Part shown: positions 9,501 to 17,616 of the stretch, in pieces
Numbering within the stretch: position 1 is the first letter of the stretch
How the letters are laid out: each line of letters begins with the position of its first letter
Source: SHZL01 sp963815185
GTDB lineage: Bacteria > Pseudomonadota > Gammaproteobacteria > Xanthomonadales > SZUA-36
Assembly (NCBI GenBank): GCA_963815185.1
Contig: CAWFGC010000011.1
Coordinates: forward strand, 310,001 to 374,000
Direction of reading: 5' to 3'
DNA length: 64,000 nt
Program-made: the position numbers and the translations under genes
The notes under the pieces: model-generated
The model's input: only the letters and a program-made list of their open reading frames with translations
Told to the model about the DNA's origin: nothing
Databases searched by the model: none

Positions 9501-10348
9501 GTGGCGTCGACATGGAGTCAAACCCCGGGGAGCTGCCGGCGTTGCACCTGTACGCCAAGTCTTTTCAGTATGACGGTCTCGAGCTGGGAGAAACGCGGAT
9601 CGAGGCGTATCCCACTGCGCGCAGCTTCCATTTCGAAAAAGTGGAATCCGAGTCAGACCAGCTAAGTGTCCGCGCCAGCGGCGACTGGTCGCTGGCCGAT
9701 GCAGGACAGCGATCTGATTTCAGTATTCTGGTGACCGCTGAATCCCTCGGTCAGTTGATGCAGTCCATGGACTTTGGTTCTACGCTTCAAGGCGGGCAAA
9801 CCGTCTTGCATTTCGACGCCTGGTGGCCCGGATCGCCCGGGGCTTTTGCACTGTCACGACTGAATGGAGAGCTTGATTTCACGGTCAGTCAGGGCCAGAT
9901 TACGAATGCCAACAGCGGCACGGGAAGATTATTGGGGCTGTTGAGCATCCAGGCATTGCCACGGCGGCTGGCCCTGGATTTCAGGGATGTATTTGATTCC
10001 GGCTTTGTTTTCGAGGAGGCAAAAGGCACCTTCCATATGGAAAACGGCATGGCGCACACCGACGACGTGGTACTGTCCTCCTCTGCCGCCAAGATCACCC
10101 TGAGTGGCAGTACGGATCTGGTTGCGCAGCAATATGACCAGATCATGACGATACAACCGGGTCTGGGTAATACACTGCCGGTCATCGGTGCTTTGGCTGG
10201 CGGTCCGGGCGGGGCTGCCGCTGGATTGGCATTGCAGGGTCTGTTGCAAAAGCAACTGGGTGAGGCGGGTCAGGTGCAATACACCATCACCGGCAGTTGG
10301 GACCAGCCGCTGATCGAGCCCCTGGTGAAAGCCAAGACGGGCGGATAA
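6521..10348 (+). CDS. yhdP: YhdP family AsmA-like envelope protein
   Basis: YhdP belongs to the long AsmA-like proteins thought to bridge the periplasm and carry phospholipids from the inner to the outer membrane. The 1275-residue product has one N-terminal membrane segment (ALSIVIILAATLVGVGKLL, residues about 17-35) and then a very long periplasmic part rich in beta strands. The C-terminal AsmA-like region includes FTVSQGQITNANSGTGRLLGLLSIQALPRRLALDF and ends with a conserved GSWDQPLIEPL. Length and the rng-yhdP-tldD order match the family. The substrate is inferred from family work only. Intact despite its length. Confidence 0.92.
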   Translation: MPTLHLILRRARTLLWTALSIVIILAATLVGVGKLLMPYSERYQPSLEAWLSHEFGQKVTLESFDGEWNAFGPRLSLRGLRLQPLQGGAGEVAIARAALDLKPLNMFVPGRALYNFSVIGADFRLVHTRQGEYVLSGFGVGRSGTDQGMAGLRNLIGIGELILENSNLEYVDEKRDARLSLSAINARLQLDGKSIAMKFEANLSDEGSGRVYGEVDATGLLKLAKKAGLQEAHWQVTVRELLLASLQGRLPANPFLPQEGRVNAEFWCDWTARNPVQAKGVVDLRNGRLEVDGRETLVDHLNTRLSWKFAGKGDWRLDLDELLFDDGTHSWTAPSIALARDLQQDLGLWISADYLPLEAPLKLARNIMSIYGTQWPRFLPGSATGTVSGLELVLDRKWRLRLARGMARHASITDWGKWPDLRGIDGKVNLGRGSGKLALHANRLDVEWPRMFRDPLAFTLPSCDVDLAWGGHWQVLFHDCRLMNDDLAVGGEVLMAGNVGRPAVDVNVAIERGQLGRLAPYWPQGIMKKSVVKWLRRGLLGGEVTGGRFQIHGDMDDWPFRHNEGRFEAMAEVAAGELEYVPGWPRVQGVDATARFSGVSMAIAGAIGQIGGVEVQRATADIADLKSPLLQVSYEAQSALDKLIGFVNQSPLKKQLGTDLSRFGFSGPAATTGTLNVPLGARAGELVVDGRVALQGNRFVEPSSAVVLDAIEGEVQYSRNGIKASGLQAQYKGKPARVDLLGDKDGKEKFRADVSGSFDVQDVMPGFLLKSYSELKRVQGTTDWLASVVVPAVQPGQDSAAELIIKSRLAGVSVDFPDPLHKTAGESWPLVLHYPLADTSALLDLELPGRMHMLLDIHHSGQSGEGEATITRALMRLGDHQAELPPPGSMRIEGSSDSLDLDGWVDLVTDGVKQGKGLAGLQLERCELAAGQMRFLDRIFSQVNIGLSVSEADIKAVFSAADINGQVVFNTASGTSGSLSAEFERLVLAKPVSSGVDMESNPGELPALHLYAKSFQYDGLELGETRIEAYPTARSFHFEKVESESDQLSVRASGDWSLADAGQRSDFSILVTAESLGQLMQSMDFGSTLQGGQTVLHFDAWWPGSPGAFALSRLNGELDFTVSQGQITNANSGTGRLLGLLSIQALPRRLALDFRDVFDSGFVFEEAKGTFHMENGMAHTDDVVLSSSAAKITLSGSTDLVAQQYDQIMTIQPGLGNTLPVIGALAGGPGGAAAGLALQGLLQKQLGEAGQVQYTITGSWDQPLIEPLVKAKTGG

Positions 10349-10406
10349 CAGGACACTGGTGGCCTGTAACAGCCCACCGGGTATGAACAACAGGCAGAGC
10401 TAAGAT

Positions 10407-11849
10407 ATGAGCGACATGATCAAGCAGGCGGAGCAGGAGCTTCTGGCGCCGGGTGGCCTCGACCATCGGTCCCTGGAGCGCGTACTGGCCGATTTGATGG
10501 GGCCGGCCGTCGACGCGGGCGATCTCTATTTCCAGACCGCGTGCAATGAGTCGTGGACGCTGGAGGACGGGCTGGTGCGCAGCGGCAGTTTTTCCGTGGA
10601 AAAAGGCGTTGGAATTCGCGCCATGAGTGGCGACAAAACCGGATTTGCCTACGCTGACGAAATCATCATGCCCTCATTGCTGCAGGCGTCGCGGGCTGCG
10701 CGCGCCATCGCCAATCAGGGTAGCCAGGGGCAGGTGCAGGCCTGGCGCAAAACCAAGGCCTCGCCCCTGTATCAGCCGGAAGATCCCATGGCTGTGCTCG
10801 GCGCCGAAGAGAAAGTCGATTTGCTGCGGCAAATTGACACCTATGCCCGCTCACGCGACAGCCGTATCACTGAAGTCGTGGTCAGTCTGGCCGCCGCTTT
10901 TGAAACGGTTTTGATCGTTGCCAGCGACGGTACCTTCGCCGCGGATATTCGGCCACTTGTACGTTTGAACGTGAGCGTGATTGCCACCCAGGGCAAACGC
11001 CGCGAACAGGGCAACGATGGCGGCGGCGGCCGCTTTACCTACCGGGAATTGGTGCAGGACAATGCCTGGCAACGGTTTGCGGATGAAGCCGTGCGCCAGG
11101 CGCTGGTAAACCTGGAAGCGGATGCCGCACCGGCCGGTACGATGACCGTCGTGCTGGGCCCTGGCTGGCCCGGTGTGCTGCTCCACGAAGCCGTGGGCCA
11201 CGGGCTGGAAGGGGATTTCAATCGCAAGGGAACTTCAGCATTCAGTGGCAGGCTGGGTGAGCAGGTGGCCGCCAGTTGTGTCACGGTTGTAGATGATGGC
11301 ACCTTGCCGCGCCGCCGCGGATCCTTGACTGTTGATGACGAGGGTACGGCGACGGAACGCACCGTGCTGATCGAAAATGGCGTGCTGCGGACCTACATGC
11401 AGGACAAGCTCAACGCCCGATTGATGAACATGCCCACCAGTGGCAACGGCCGGCGCGAGTCATTTGCCCATCTGCCGATGCCCCGCATGACCAATACCTT
11501 CATGCTGCCGGGCGAGTATGAAGCCGAGGAAATCATCGCCTCGGTGGAGCAGGGTCTGTATGCCGTGAATTTCGCCGGCGGCCAGGTGGACATTACTTCC
11601 GGCCGGTTTGTATTTTCAACCAGTGAGGCCTATCTCATCGAAAACGGCAAAGTCACGCGCCCGGTGAAGGGAGCCACCCTGATTGGAAACGGGCCGGAAG
11701 CCATGACCCGGGTGTGCATGGTGGGAAATGACTTGAAACTCGACTCCGGCGTGGGCGTATGCGGTAAGGAAGGCCAGAGTGTTCCGGTAGGCGTTGGTCA
11801 GCCCACCTTGAGAATCGATGGCCTGACAGTGGGTGGTACGGAAGCATGA
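10407..11849 (+). CDS. tldD: Metalloprotease TldD
   Basis: TldD forms a heterodimer with TldE (PmbA) that degrades unfolded peptides and trims some ribosomal peptides such as microcin B17. The 480-residue product shows the TldD zinc motif HEAVGHGLEGD (bases about 11186-11218), where the HExxxH histidines and a downstream Cys bind zinc. Other family segments are SGDKTGFAYADE near residue 75 and the C-terminal MTRVCMVGNDLKLDSGVGVCGKEGQSVPVGVGQP. Its partner pmbA is encoded 0.6 kb downstream, past the opposite-strand darP. Intact and of normal length. Confidence 0.96.
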   Translation: MSDMIKQAEQELLAPGGLDHRSLERVLADLMGPAVDAGDLYFQTACNESWTLEDGLVRSGSFSVEKGVGIRAMSGDKTGFAYADEIIMPSLLQASRAARAIANQGSQGQVQAWRKTKASPLYQPEDPMAVLGAEEKVDLLRQIDTYARSRDSRITEVVVSLAAAFETVLIVASDGTFAADIRPLVRLNVSVIATQGKRREQGNDGGGGRFTYRELVQDNAWQRFADEAVRQALVNLEADAAPAGTMTVVLGPGWPGVLLHEAVGHGLEGDFNRKGTSAFSGRLGEQVAASCVTVVDDGTLPRRRGSLTVDDEGTATERTVLIENGVLRTYMQDKLNARLMNMPTSGNGRRESFAHLPMPRMTNTFMLPGEYEAEEIIASVEQGLYAVNFAGGQVDITSGRFVFSTSEAYLIENGKVTRPVKGATLIGNGPEAMTRVCMVGNDLKLDSGVGVCGKEGQSVPVGVGQPTLRIDGLTVGGTEA

Positions 11850-11888
11850 ATCGGCTGCAATGCGCTTTCCGGCACGGTGCCGCGCGGT

Positions 11889-12440
11889 TCAAGGGCAGGG
11901 CGGCAGGGATTGTTCGGCGTCCAGGTCACGCAATACCCGGAACAGGGCGCGGGCAGCCGCGGGCGGCTTGCCAGCGGCCTGTTCACTTTGGGCGTTTCGG
12001 ATCAGTTGACGCAGGTGCTGCGCATCGGCGCCAGTGTGCTGGCGCAGCAGTTCTGCCAGGGCGGCGTCGCTCCGCTCCAGCAGAATGTCGCGCCAGGCTT
12101 CGGCCCGGTGTTGGCGCGCGGTCAGTCCTCTGGCTTCCGACTGGATTTCAGCCACCGCCGCAGCAATGACCGCTGGATCCGTGCGTCGAATCATTTTGGC
12201 GATATATTGGAGCTGCCTGCGGTGGGCGCCGTGTGAGCGGTATTTGTGTGCCTCGCGGATGGCCAGCAGAAGATCATTTTCCAGGGGTATGCGCTGTAGT
12301 TGCGATGTGCTTAGTTTCAACAGATCGGCAGCCAGGCTCTTCACGGCCTGGGCATCGCGCTTTAGCTGGCTCTTGCTGACAACCTGGTCGTCTGCCCGGC
12401 CGCTGCCGGCCTGGCCATGTTCAGCTTTCTCTGGTGCCAC
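11889..12440 (-). CDS. darP: Ribosome biogenesis factor DarP (YjgA, DUF615)
   Basis: DarP (formerly YjgA) assists late assembly of the 50S subunit. The 183-residue product has the family pattern VSKSQLKRDAQAVKSLAADLLKLS, then RIPLENDLLLAIREAHKYRSHGAHRRQLQYIAKMIR, both strongly conserved. It reads on the minus strand between tldD and pmbA, as in many gammaproteobacteria. The start is GTG at 12440, preceded by GGAG six bases upstream on its own strand. Its 5' end is divergent from pmbA, so the roughly 45-base gap must hold both promoters, or pmbA's promoter lies inside darP. Intact. Confidence 0.93.
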   Translation of the reverse strand: MAPEKAEHGQAGSGRADDQVVSKSQLKRDAQAVKSLAADLLKLSTSQLQRIPLENDLLLAIREAHKYRSHGAHRRQLQYIAKMIRRTDPAVIAAAVAEIQSEARGLTARQHRAEAWRDILLERSDAALAELLRQHTGADAQHLRQLIRNAQSEQAAGKPPAAARALFRVLRDLDAEQSLPPCP

Positions 12441-12485
12441 CGGGTACTCCGGAATTCAATTGCCGTATTAGGGGGAATTCGCTAC

Positions 12486-13847
12486 ATGTCCGATGCAACC
12501 ATGGTACCCCAGCAACAGCCGGATCGCGACGCGGAACTCGATGCATTGCAGCGGCATGTGGAAACCGCCCTGCAACGCGCAAAAACCGCGGGCGCAACGG
12601 CGGCCGAGGTATCCGCTCATGCCAGCCAGGGCTTGTCGGTCGCGGTTCGCCTGGGGCAAATCGATACATTGGAGCACATGCAGGACCGTGGGATCAGTGT
12701 CAGCGTGCTGATTGGCCGGTGCAGCGGCCATGCCAACAGCGCCGATCTGAGACGCCAGACCATCGAGGCTTGTGTGGACAAAGCCCTGGAAATTGCGCGC
12801 TATACCCAGGAAGACCCCTGCAATGGGCTTGCCGATGCGGAACTGCTCGCAACCGAGTTTCCGGATTTCGATTTGTGGCATCCCGCGCCCGTGGACGCAC
12901 AGGCAGCCATCGATCGTGCACTGACTTGCGAAGCGGCGGGACGGGAGGACCAGAGGATTACCAACTCGGAGGGCGCCGCCTTCGATGCCGGGCTTGGGCT
13001 CAGCGTCTATGGAAATTCTCATGGGTTCATTGGCCGCAGTGCCGGAACCCACTACAACCAGAGTTGCGTCCTGATCGCCGGCAAGGGTGATCGTATGCAA
13101 CGCGATTACAGTTATGACAGCAGACGCTGCCTGTCTGATCTCGAGCCGGCAGAGCAGACCGGGCGCAAGGCGGCCGAGCGCACAGTGCAGCGCCTGGGCG
13201 CACGCAAACTCAAGACCGGACGGATGCCGGTCCTGTTGGCGCCCGAAGTGGCCAAGGGATTGATCGGCCACCTGGTGGGCGCCATTTCCGGCTCGGCCCT
13301 GTACCGCAATGCTTCGTTTCTGAAAGACGCTGCCGGCGAGCGGATTTTCCCTGAATGGGTGACCTTGACCGAACGCCCCCATCTCCTGCGTGGCGCAGGC
13401 AGTGCCGCTTTCGATAGTGAGGGTGTGGCGACGCGGCAACGCAATATCGTTGAGCACGGCATTCTGCAGGGCTATGTGCTGTCAAGCTATTCCGCGCGCA
13501 GGCTGGGTCTGCAGACCACCGCAAATTCGGGTGGCGTGAGGAACCTGTTATTGCAGTCTGGCGGACAAAGCAGCGACGATCTCATGCGCGCCATGAAAAC
13601 CGGGTTTTATGTCACCGAAGTCATGGGTCAGGGAGTCAGCCTGGTAACGGGCGATTATTCTCGCGGAGCCGTGGGATACCTGGTGGAAGATGGCCAGTTG
13701 AGCCATCCGGTAGAAGAAGTCACCATTGCCGGCAACCTGCGCAGCATGTTTCTCGATATGGTCGCTGCCAGCTCGGATTTCGATACCCGCGGCAACATTC
13801 ACAGCGGTGCGGTTTGGATTGAAAAAATGACCATAGCTGGTTCATGA
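12486..13847 (+). CDS. pmbA: Metalloprotease PmbA (TldE)
   Basis: PmbA is the partner of TldD in the TldD/E protease. It lacks the zinc motif, which is normal for this subunit. The frame is open from 12417, but ATG 12486 gives MSDATMVPQQQPDRDAELDAL and a 453-residue protein of usual size, and avoids overlap with darP. Typical segments are EVSAHASQGLSVAVRLGQIDTLEHMQDRGISVSVLIG and the C-terminal GQGVSLVTGDYSRGAVGYLVEDGQLSHPVEEVTIAGNL. Its stop overlaps the next start (ATGA at 13844), so the two genes are translationally coupled. Confidence 0.95.
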   Translation: MSDATMVPQQQPDRDAELDALQRHVETALQRAKTAGATAAEVSAHASQGLSVAVRLGQIDTLEHMQDRGISVSVLIGRCSGHANSADLRRQTIEACVDKALEIARYTQEDPCNGLADAELLATEFPDFDLWHPAPVDAQAAIDRALTCEAAGREDQRITNSEGAAFDAGLGLSVYGNSHGFIGRSAGTHYNQSCVLIAGKGDRMQRDYSYDSRRCLSDLEPAEQTGRKAAERTVQRLGARKLKTGRMPVLLAPEVAKGLIGHLVGAISGSALYRNASFLKDAAGERIFPEWVTLTERPHLLRGAGSAAFDSEGVATRQRNIVEHGILQGYVLSSYSARRLGLQTTANSGGVRNLLLQSGGQSSDDLMRAMKTGFYVTEVMGQGVSLVTGDYSRGAVGYLVEDGQLSHPVEEVTIAGNLRSMFLDMVAASSDFDTRGNIHSGAVWIEKMTIAGS

Positions 13848-14635
13848 GCGTATTCAAACTGTTCCGTATCGTTGCGCTGGCGAGCGTTCTGCTGGTAGTG
13901 CTGGTCAGCACCTGGATGAATGAGCGCCGGCTGGCAAGCTGGGAACAGCCGGTGTGGGTTACCATCTATCCGATCGTCGCAGATAAGGATCCGGCAACTG
14001 AGGCCTATGCCGCCAACATCGATGCAAGCACATTTGACGAGATCAACCCGTTCTTTGAACGGGACTTGCAGCTATATGACGTTACCATTTCTCCGGCTTT
14101 GCAATTTCAAATAGCGCCATTGACCCGGGAAGTGCCCCCCGAGATCCCCGACCGTCACAGTCCTGTGGCGATAGCTTGGTGGAGTTTGAAAATGCGCTGG
14201 TGGTCGTGGCGGATGGATCGCAATGATGGCCTGATCTCGCCGGATATCCAGGTTTTCGTGCTGTATCACTCGGTCGATGGCGATAGTGAAATGAAAATGT
14301 CCGTAGGCATGCGCAAAGGCAAGTACGGCGTGGTCAAAGGCTACGCCAACTCGAGCATGAAATCGTACAATCAGATTGTGATCGCGCATGAGCTGTTGCA
14401 CGTGCTGGGGGCAACGGACAAGTATGTGTTTGCCACCGGCAATCCGGAATACCCGTTTGGCTATGCCGCACCCAACCAGCGGCCGCTGTTTCCGCAGACT
14501 CAGGCGGAAATCATGGGCGGGCGCATTCCTCTGAGTTCATTCAAATCGGTGATGCCTGTTTCGCTGGAGCAGTGCCGGATCGGGCAAAAAACAGCCGAGG
14601 AGATTGGGCTTTTTGCCCGCCTGGTGGATGATTAG
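13844..14635 (+). CDS. Membrane-anchored putative zinc metalloprotease (HELLH)
   Basis: I do not know a named family for this 263-residue protein. It has one N-terminal hydrophobic segment (IVALASVLLVVLVSTWM, residues about 9-25), which suggests an inner-membrane anchor with a periplasmic body. Residues 182-186 are HELLH in QIVIAHELLHVLGATDKY, a zincin HExxH motif with further downstream candidates for a third ligand. It also has a Trp-rich stretch (AWWSLKMRWWSWRMDR). It overlaps pmbA by four bases and is surely cotranscribed with it, so a link with TldD/E proteolysis is possible. The stop codon sits one base before a 254-bp palindrome. Protease function is inferred from the motif alone. Confidence 0.75.
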   Translation: MSVFKLFRIVALASVLLVVLVSTWMNERRLASWEQPVWVTIYPIVADKDPATEAYAANIDASTFDEINPFFERDLQLYDVTISPALQFQIAPLTREVPPEIPDRHSPVAIAWWSLKMRWWSWRMDRNDGLISPDIQVFVLYHSVDGDSEMKMSVGMRKGKYGVVKGYANSSMKSYNQIVIAHELLHVLGATDKYVFATGNPEYPFGYAAPNQRPLFPQTQAEIMGGRIPLSSFKSVMPVSLEQCRIGQKTAEEIGLFARLVDD

Positions 14636-14888
14636 CTATGATTTCCAGCAAGCTTCGCCTATGCGTACTCGTCCACTGCTAAGGATGTCCGTAGCAGGCC
14701 GCTCTGGGGTAAGGGGTCTGCTTTCAGGACGCGTCCTGAAACAGCCGATGTCCAAGTGAGCGCGCCTCTGGATGGCTATCCTGTTTCACAAGTGTCCTGA
14801 AAGCAGGACCCCTTACCCCAGATCGGCGCTGCTGATATTTTTGCAGTGCCGAGATCATCGCATAGACAAGCTTGCTGGAAATCATAGC
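14635..14888. repeat. Large interrupted palindrome (copy 1 of a repeat family)
   Basis: The outer arms are a perfect 21-bp inverted repeat, 14635-14655 against 14868-14888. Inner arms 14703-14730 and 14794-14822 pair over 28 bases with one bulge, and contain GGGGTCTGCTTTCAGGAC and its mirror. A third pair, TGAAAC with GTTTCA, lies near the centre. The element fills the gap between two convergent genes and even supplies the SDR stop codon. Copy 2 at 41029-41144 shares the core arms and CCTGTTTCA. It may be a MITE or a bidirectional terminator; no transposase is nearby. Confidence 0.8.
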
Positions 14889-15739
14889 GGTTGGTTAGGG
14901 GTTGGGGGAGGTCGCGCTCGGAAGCGGCTGGACATGCGGCGCATCAGCCAGTAGGTGATATTGGCCGGCAGGCAGCGCATCAGTCTTGCAATCAGGCGGT
15001 TGATGGTTCCGGGAACGGCAACGACGCGCAGCCGTTTGCCCATTACCGACCGGATTCCGTAATCGACCACCTCGTCGGCGTTCATCCACATCCAGGCGGG
15101 CAGCTTGCTGACCAGTTTTCGGGTTCCGCTGACATCATGGAACTCGGAAAAGGTGAATCCGGGGCACAAGGCGGAAACGCGCACGCCGAGAGCATGATTT
15201 TCCAGCGCCAGCGATTCCGAAAACCGCACCAGAAATGCTTTGCTGGCGCCGTATAGCGTATGGCCGGCTGAGCTGGGCACCAGGCCAGCCAGGGATGCGA
15301 CGTTGACGATATAGCCTTTGCCTCTCGTCTGCATGGCCGGCAGCAAGTGCCACGTCAGCTCACACACTGCGACCAGCATCAGCTCAATGAAACCCGCGTG
15401 GTCGTGCCAGGGTTGATCGACATAGTGGCCAGGCAAGCCGTAGCCGGCATTGTTGACCAGGAACTCGATGTGCACATCGGCATCTGCAAGCTTTGCTGCA
15501 AGCCCGGTGCCGGAACCTGGCACAGACAGATCCACAGGAAAAATCATGCTTTCCGTGCCGTGTTCACGCTCCAGCTCGGTGGCCAGCTGCCGCATCCGGT
15601 CTTCGCGCCGTGCGACCAGGACCAGGTTATATCCGCGTGCTGCCAGTTGCCGGCAAAATTCGGCGCCAATACCGGCCGATGCGCCGGTGACCAGCGCCCA
15701 GCCGCGATTGGTGCTTTGTGCCGTGGATGATGGATGCAT
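14882..15739 (-). CDS. Short-chain dehydrogenase/reductase (SDR family)
   Basis: This 285-residue classical-type SDR has the NAD(P)-binding motif TGASAGIG near residue 20, NNAGYG near 95, and the catalytic YGASK with its Ser upstream (NVASLAGLVPSS). The start is ATG 15739, preceded by AGGAG about ten bases upstream on the minus strand; an upstream in-frame ATG at 15817 lacks such support. A hydrophobic C-terminal part (INRLIARLMRCLPANITYWLMRRM) suggests membrane contact, as in some lipid-acting SDRs. The substrate cannot be told. Its last codons and TGA stop lie in the right arm of the palindrome, so the C terminus may have been altered by that repeat. Confidence 0.85.
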   Translation of the reverse strand: MHPSSTAQSTNRGWALVTGASAGIGAEFCRQLAARGYNLVLVARREDRMRQLATELEREHGTESMIFPVDLSVPGSGTGLAAKLADADVHIEFLVNNAGYGLPGHYVDQPWHDHAGFIELMLVAVCELTWHLLPAMQTRGKGYIVNVASLAGLVPSSAGHTLYGASKAFLVRFSESLALENHALGVRVSALCPGFTFSEFHDVSGTRKLVSKLPAWMWMNADEVVDYGIRSVMGKRLRVVAVPGTINRLIARLMRCLPANITYWLMRRMSSRFRARPPPTPNQPL

Positions 15740-15852
15740 TACGTGCCGCTCCTGTTGCCGCTTACTGGCGGATACTTGCTCTGGAGCAATTCGCGCCTTG
15801 CGGTCCTGTGACACCATGGGTATCCTACCGCCCGCTTGCGAGGAACTCTAAC

Positions 15853-16606
15853 ATGAGAAAGATTTTGCTTGCTGGTAATTGGAAAATGCATGGCAGCAAG
15901 GCGATGGTGGATAGCTTTGCTTAAGGCCCTGCTGGCCCCAACGGGCCGGGATGACGAGGTGGAACTTGCGGTCTTTCCGCCGTTTCCCTACCTGCAGCGA
16001 ACACAAAAGCTGCTGCGGGACAGCGCGATATCCTGGGGTGGCCAGACGCTGAATCCGGCGCCTCCGGGTGCCCATACCGGTGAAGTTTGCGCTTCCATGC
16101 TGCTCGATTTCGGTTGCCGCTACGTGCTGGTCGGACATTCCGAGCGGCGCAGTTTGTACGGTGAAAGCAACGCAGATGTCGCGCTGCGCTTCGAAGCAGC
16201 TCAACAGGCCGGACTGGAGCCGGTGTTGTGTGTGGGAGAAACTCTGGCGCAGCGTGAACGCGGCGAGACTGAGGACATCATCAATCAGCAAATCAACACG
16301 GTAATCGAACGTTGTGGCATCGATTCGTTTGCTTCGGCCACGATTGCCTATGAACCGGTTTGGGCGATTGGTACAGGAAAAACCGCAACACCTGACCAGG
16401 CTCAGGTCATTCACGCATTCATACGTGACAAACTTGGAAGGCTGGATGATATAATAGCTGGTCAAATTCGTATTGTGTACGGCGGCAGCGTGAATGGTAA
16501 CAATGCCGCCGATTTGTTTGCCCGGGAAGATATAGATGGCGGGTTGGTTGGCGGGGCTTCTTTGAAAGCGGAAGATTTTCTCGCCATTCGTGACGCTGTC
16601 ACCTGA
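15853..16606 (+). CDS. tpiA: Triosephosphate isomerase (one-base frame break)
   Basis: TpiA interconverts dihydroxyacetone phosphate and glyceraldehyde 3-phosphate in glycolysis. ATG 15853, behind GAGGA, gives MRKILLAGNWKMHGSKAMVDSFA and then a TAA near 15922; the next frame carries the rest to 16606. Dropping one base near 15920 joins them into 250 residues, the normal size. The catalytic Lys is in NWKMHG, the catalytic His in VGHSERR, the catalytic Glu in AYEPVWAIGTGKTATP, and the phosphate-binding GGSVN is present. With all active-site residues kept, the break is probably a sequence error. It precedes secG, as in many gammaproteobacteria. Confidence 0.95.
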
Positions 16607-16634
16607 GGCCTACACCGGCTGGGTGGAAATTAAT

Positions 16635-17141
16635 ATGGTTGTTTTGAACGTTTTTCATGTGCTGATTGCCATCGCCATGGTTGCCCTGGTCCTGGTGCAA
16701 AGAGGGGCAGGAGCAACTGCGGGCGCAGCGTTTGGCAGTGGTGCTTCGGGCACGGTTTTTGGCGCCCGCGGCGCCGGCACCTTTCTGACCAAATCCACCT
16801 GGGTTCTGGCTGCGCTGTTTTGTGCGATAAGCCTGACCATGGCCGTCATTGTTTCGCGCCATGACACCTCAACGGAAGCGAATCTTGGCGTTGTATCCTC
16901 TGCCCCGGCGGCTGCGCAGGAAACTGTGCCGGTTTCCGCCAACCCGGGCCAGAATGTCGCAAAGGATAGCCAGGAAGGGGATCTGCCAACAGTCCAGATC
17001 AATGAAGATGCATCCGGCAGCGCAGCGGTCAAGCCAGATCAGGCGGCTGATGACCTCCCTGCACTCGATGACGGAAATGTTGAATCGACTGAAAGCAGCC
17101 AGGGCGCAGCAGACACCGGAAAGGGTTCAGACGATTCCTGA
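16635..17141 (+). CDS. secG: Protein translocase subunit SecG
   Basis: SecG is a small inner-membrane part of the SecYEG translocon. From ATG 16635 the protein has two hydrophobic segments, VLNVFHVLIAIAMVALVLVQ and STWVLAALFCAISLTMAVIV, joined by the conserved loop RGAGATAGAAFGSGASGTVFGARG. The tail after residue 75 is long, acidic and Ala/Ser-rich, giving 168 residues in all, longer than the E. coli protein; such tails are common and low in complexity. The frame is open upstream of 16635 but would overlap tpiA. The tRNA-Leu gene follows 16 bases after the stop. Confidence 0.93.
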   Translation: MVVLNVFHVLIAIAMVALVLVQRGAGATAGAAFGSGASGTVFGARGAGTFLTKSTWVLAALFCAISLTMAVIVSRHDTSTEANLGVVSSAPAAAQETVPVSANPGQNVAKDSQEGDLPTVQINEDASGSAAVKPDQAADDLPALDDGNVESTESSQGAADTGKGSDDS

Positions 17142-17157
17142 TACGACGGCTTGAAAT

Positions 17158-17242
17158 GCCCAAGTGGTGGAATTGGTAGACACGCTATCTTGAGGGGGTA
17201 GTGGCGAAAGCCGTGCCGGTTCGAGTCCGGCCTTGGGCACCA
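17158..17242 (+). tRNA. tRNA-Leu (anticodon GAG)
   Basis: The acceptor stem GCCCAAG (17158-17164) pairs with CTTGGGC, followed by an encoded ACCA. The anticodon stem CTATC/GGTAG encloses the loop TTGAGGG, giving anticodon GAG, which reads CUC and CUU. A long variable arm (class II tRNA) and GGTTCGAGTCC T-arm are present. Length is 85 bases. The secG-tRNA-Leu(GAG) order is the same as secG-leuU in E. coli. It ends 17 bases before the nuoA start, so the tRNA may be cut from a longer transcript. Confidence 0.97.
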
Positions 17243-17259
17243 TTGGAGAAGGTAAGAAC

Positions 17260-17616
17260 ATGCTGGCAGAGTATTTTCCAATCCTTGTGTTCCTGGCAAT
17301 CTCAATTGCGATGGGCATTCTGTTGTTGGCTACCGGCGGGATGCTGGGCCCGAGCAGGCCCGGCAGCGACAAGCTGTCTCCCTACGAGTGCGGTTTCGAG
17401 GCGTTTGAAGATTCACGTACAAAGTTCGATGTCCGTTACTACCTTGTCGCCATCCTGTTCATTATCTTTGACCTCGAAATTGCATTTTTCATTCCCTGGG
17501 CCCTGGTGCTGGATAAGCTCGGAGGATACGGCCTGACGGCCATGCTGGTGTTTGTTGTCGAATTGGTGATCGGGTTTTTCTTCGCCTGGAAGAAAGGAGC
17601 ACTGGAATGGGAGTAA
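17260..17616 (+). CDS. nuoA: NADH-quinone oxidoreductase subunit A
   Basis: NuoA is a small membrane subunit at the quinone end of respiratory complex I. ATG 17260 follows GAGAAGG by six bases and gives 118 residues with three membrane segments. The conserved loop SPYECGFEAFEDSRTKFDVRYYLVAILFIIFDLEIAF is intact, including the Cys that senses active/deactive state in homologues. It starts the full nuoA-N set. It ends with a ten-base overlap into nuoB, which suggests translational coupling. Confidence 0.97.
   Translation: MLAEYFPILVFLAISIAMGILLLATGGMLGPSRPGSDKLSPYECGFEAFEDSRTKFDVRYYLVAILFIIFDLEIAFFIPWALVLDKLGGYGLTAMLVFVVELVIGFFFAWKKGALEWE

Noticed and set aside
12417..12485. Longer N terminus for pmbA
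   Set aside because: It would overlap the divergent darP start, and its residues do not match the family.
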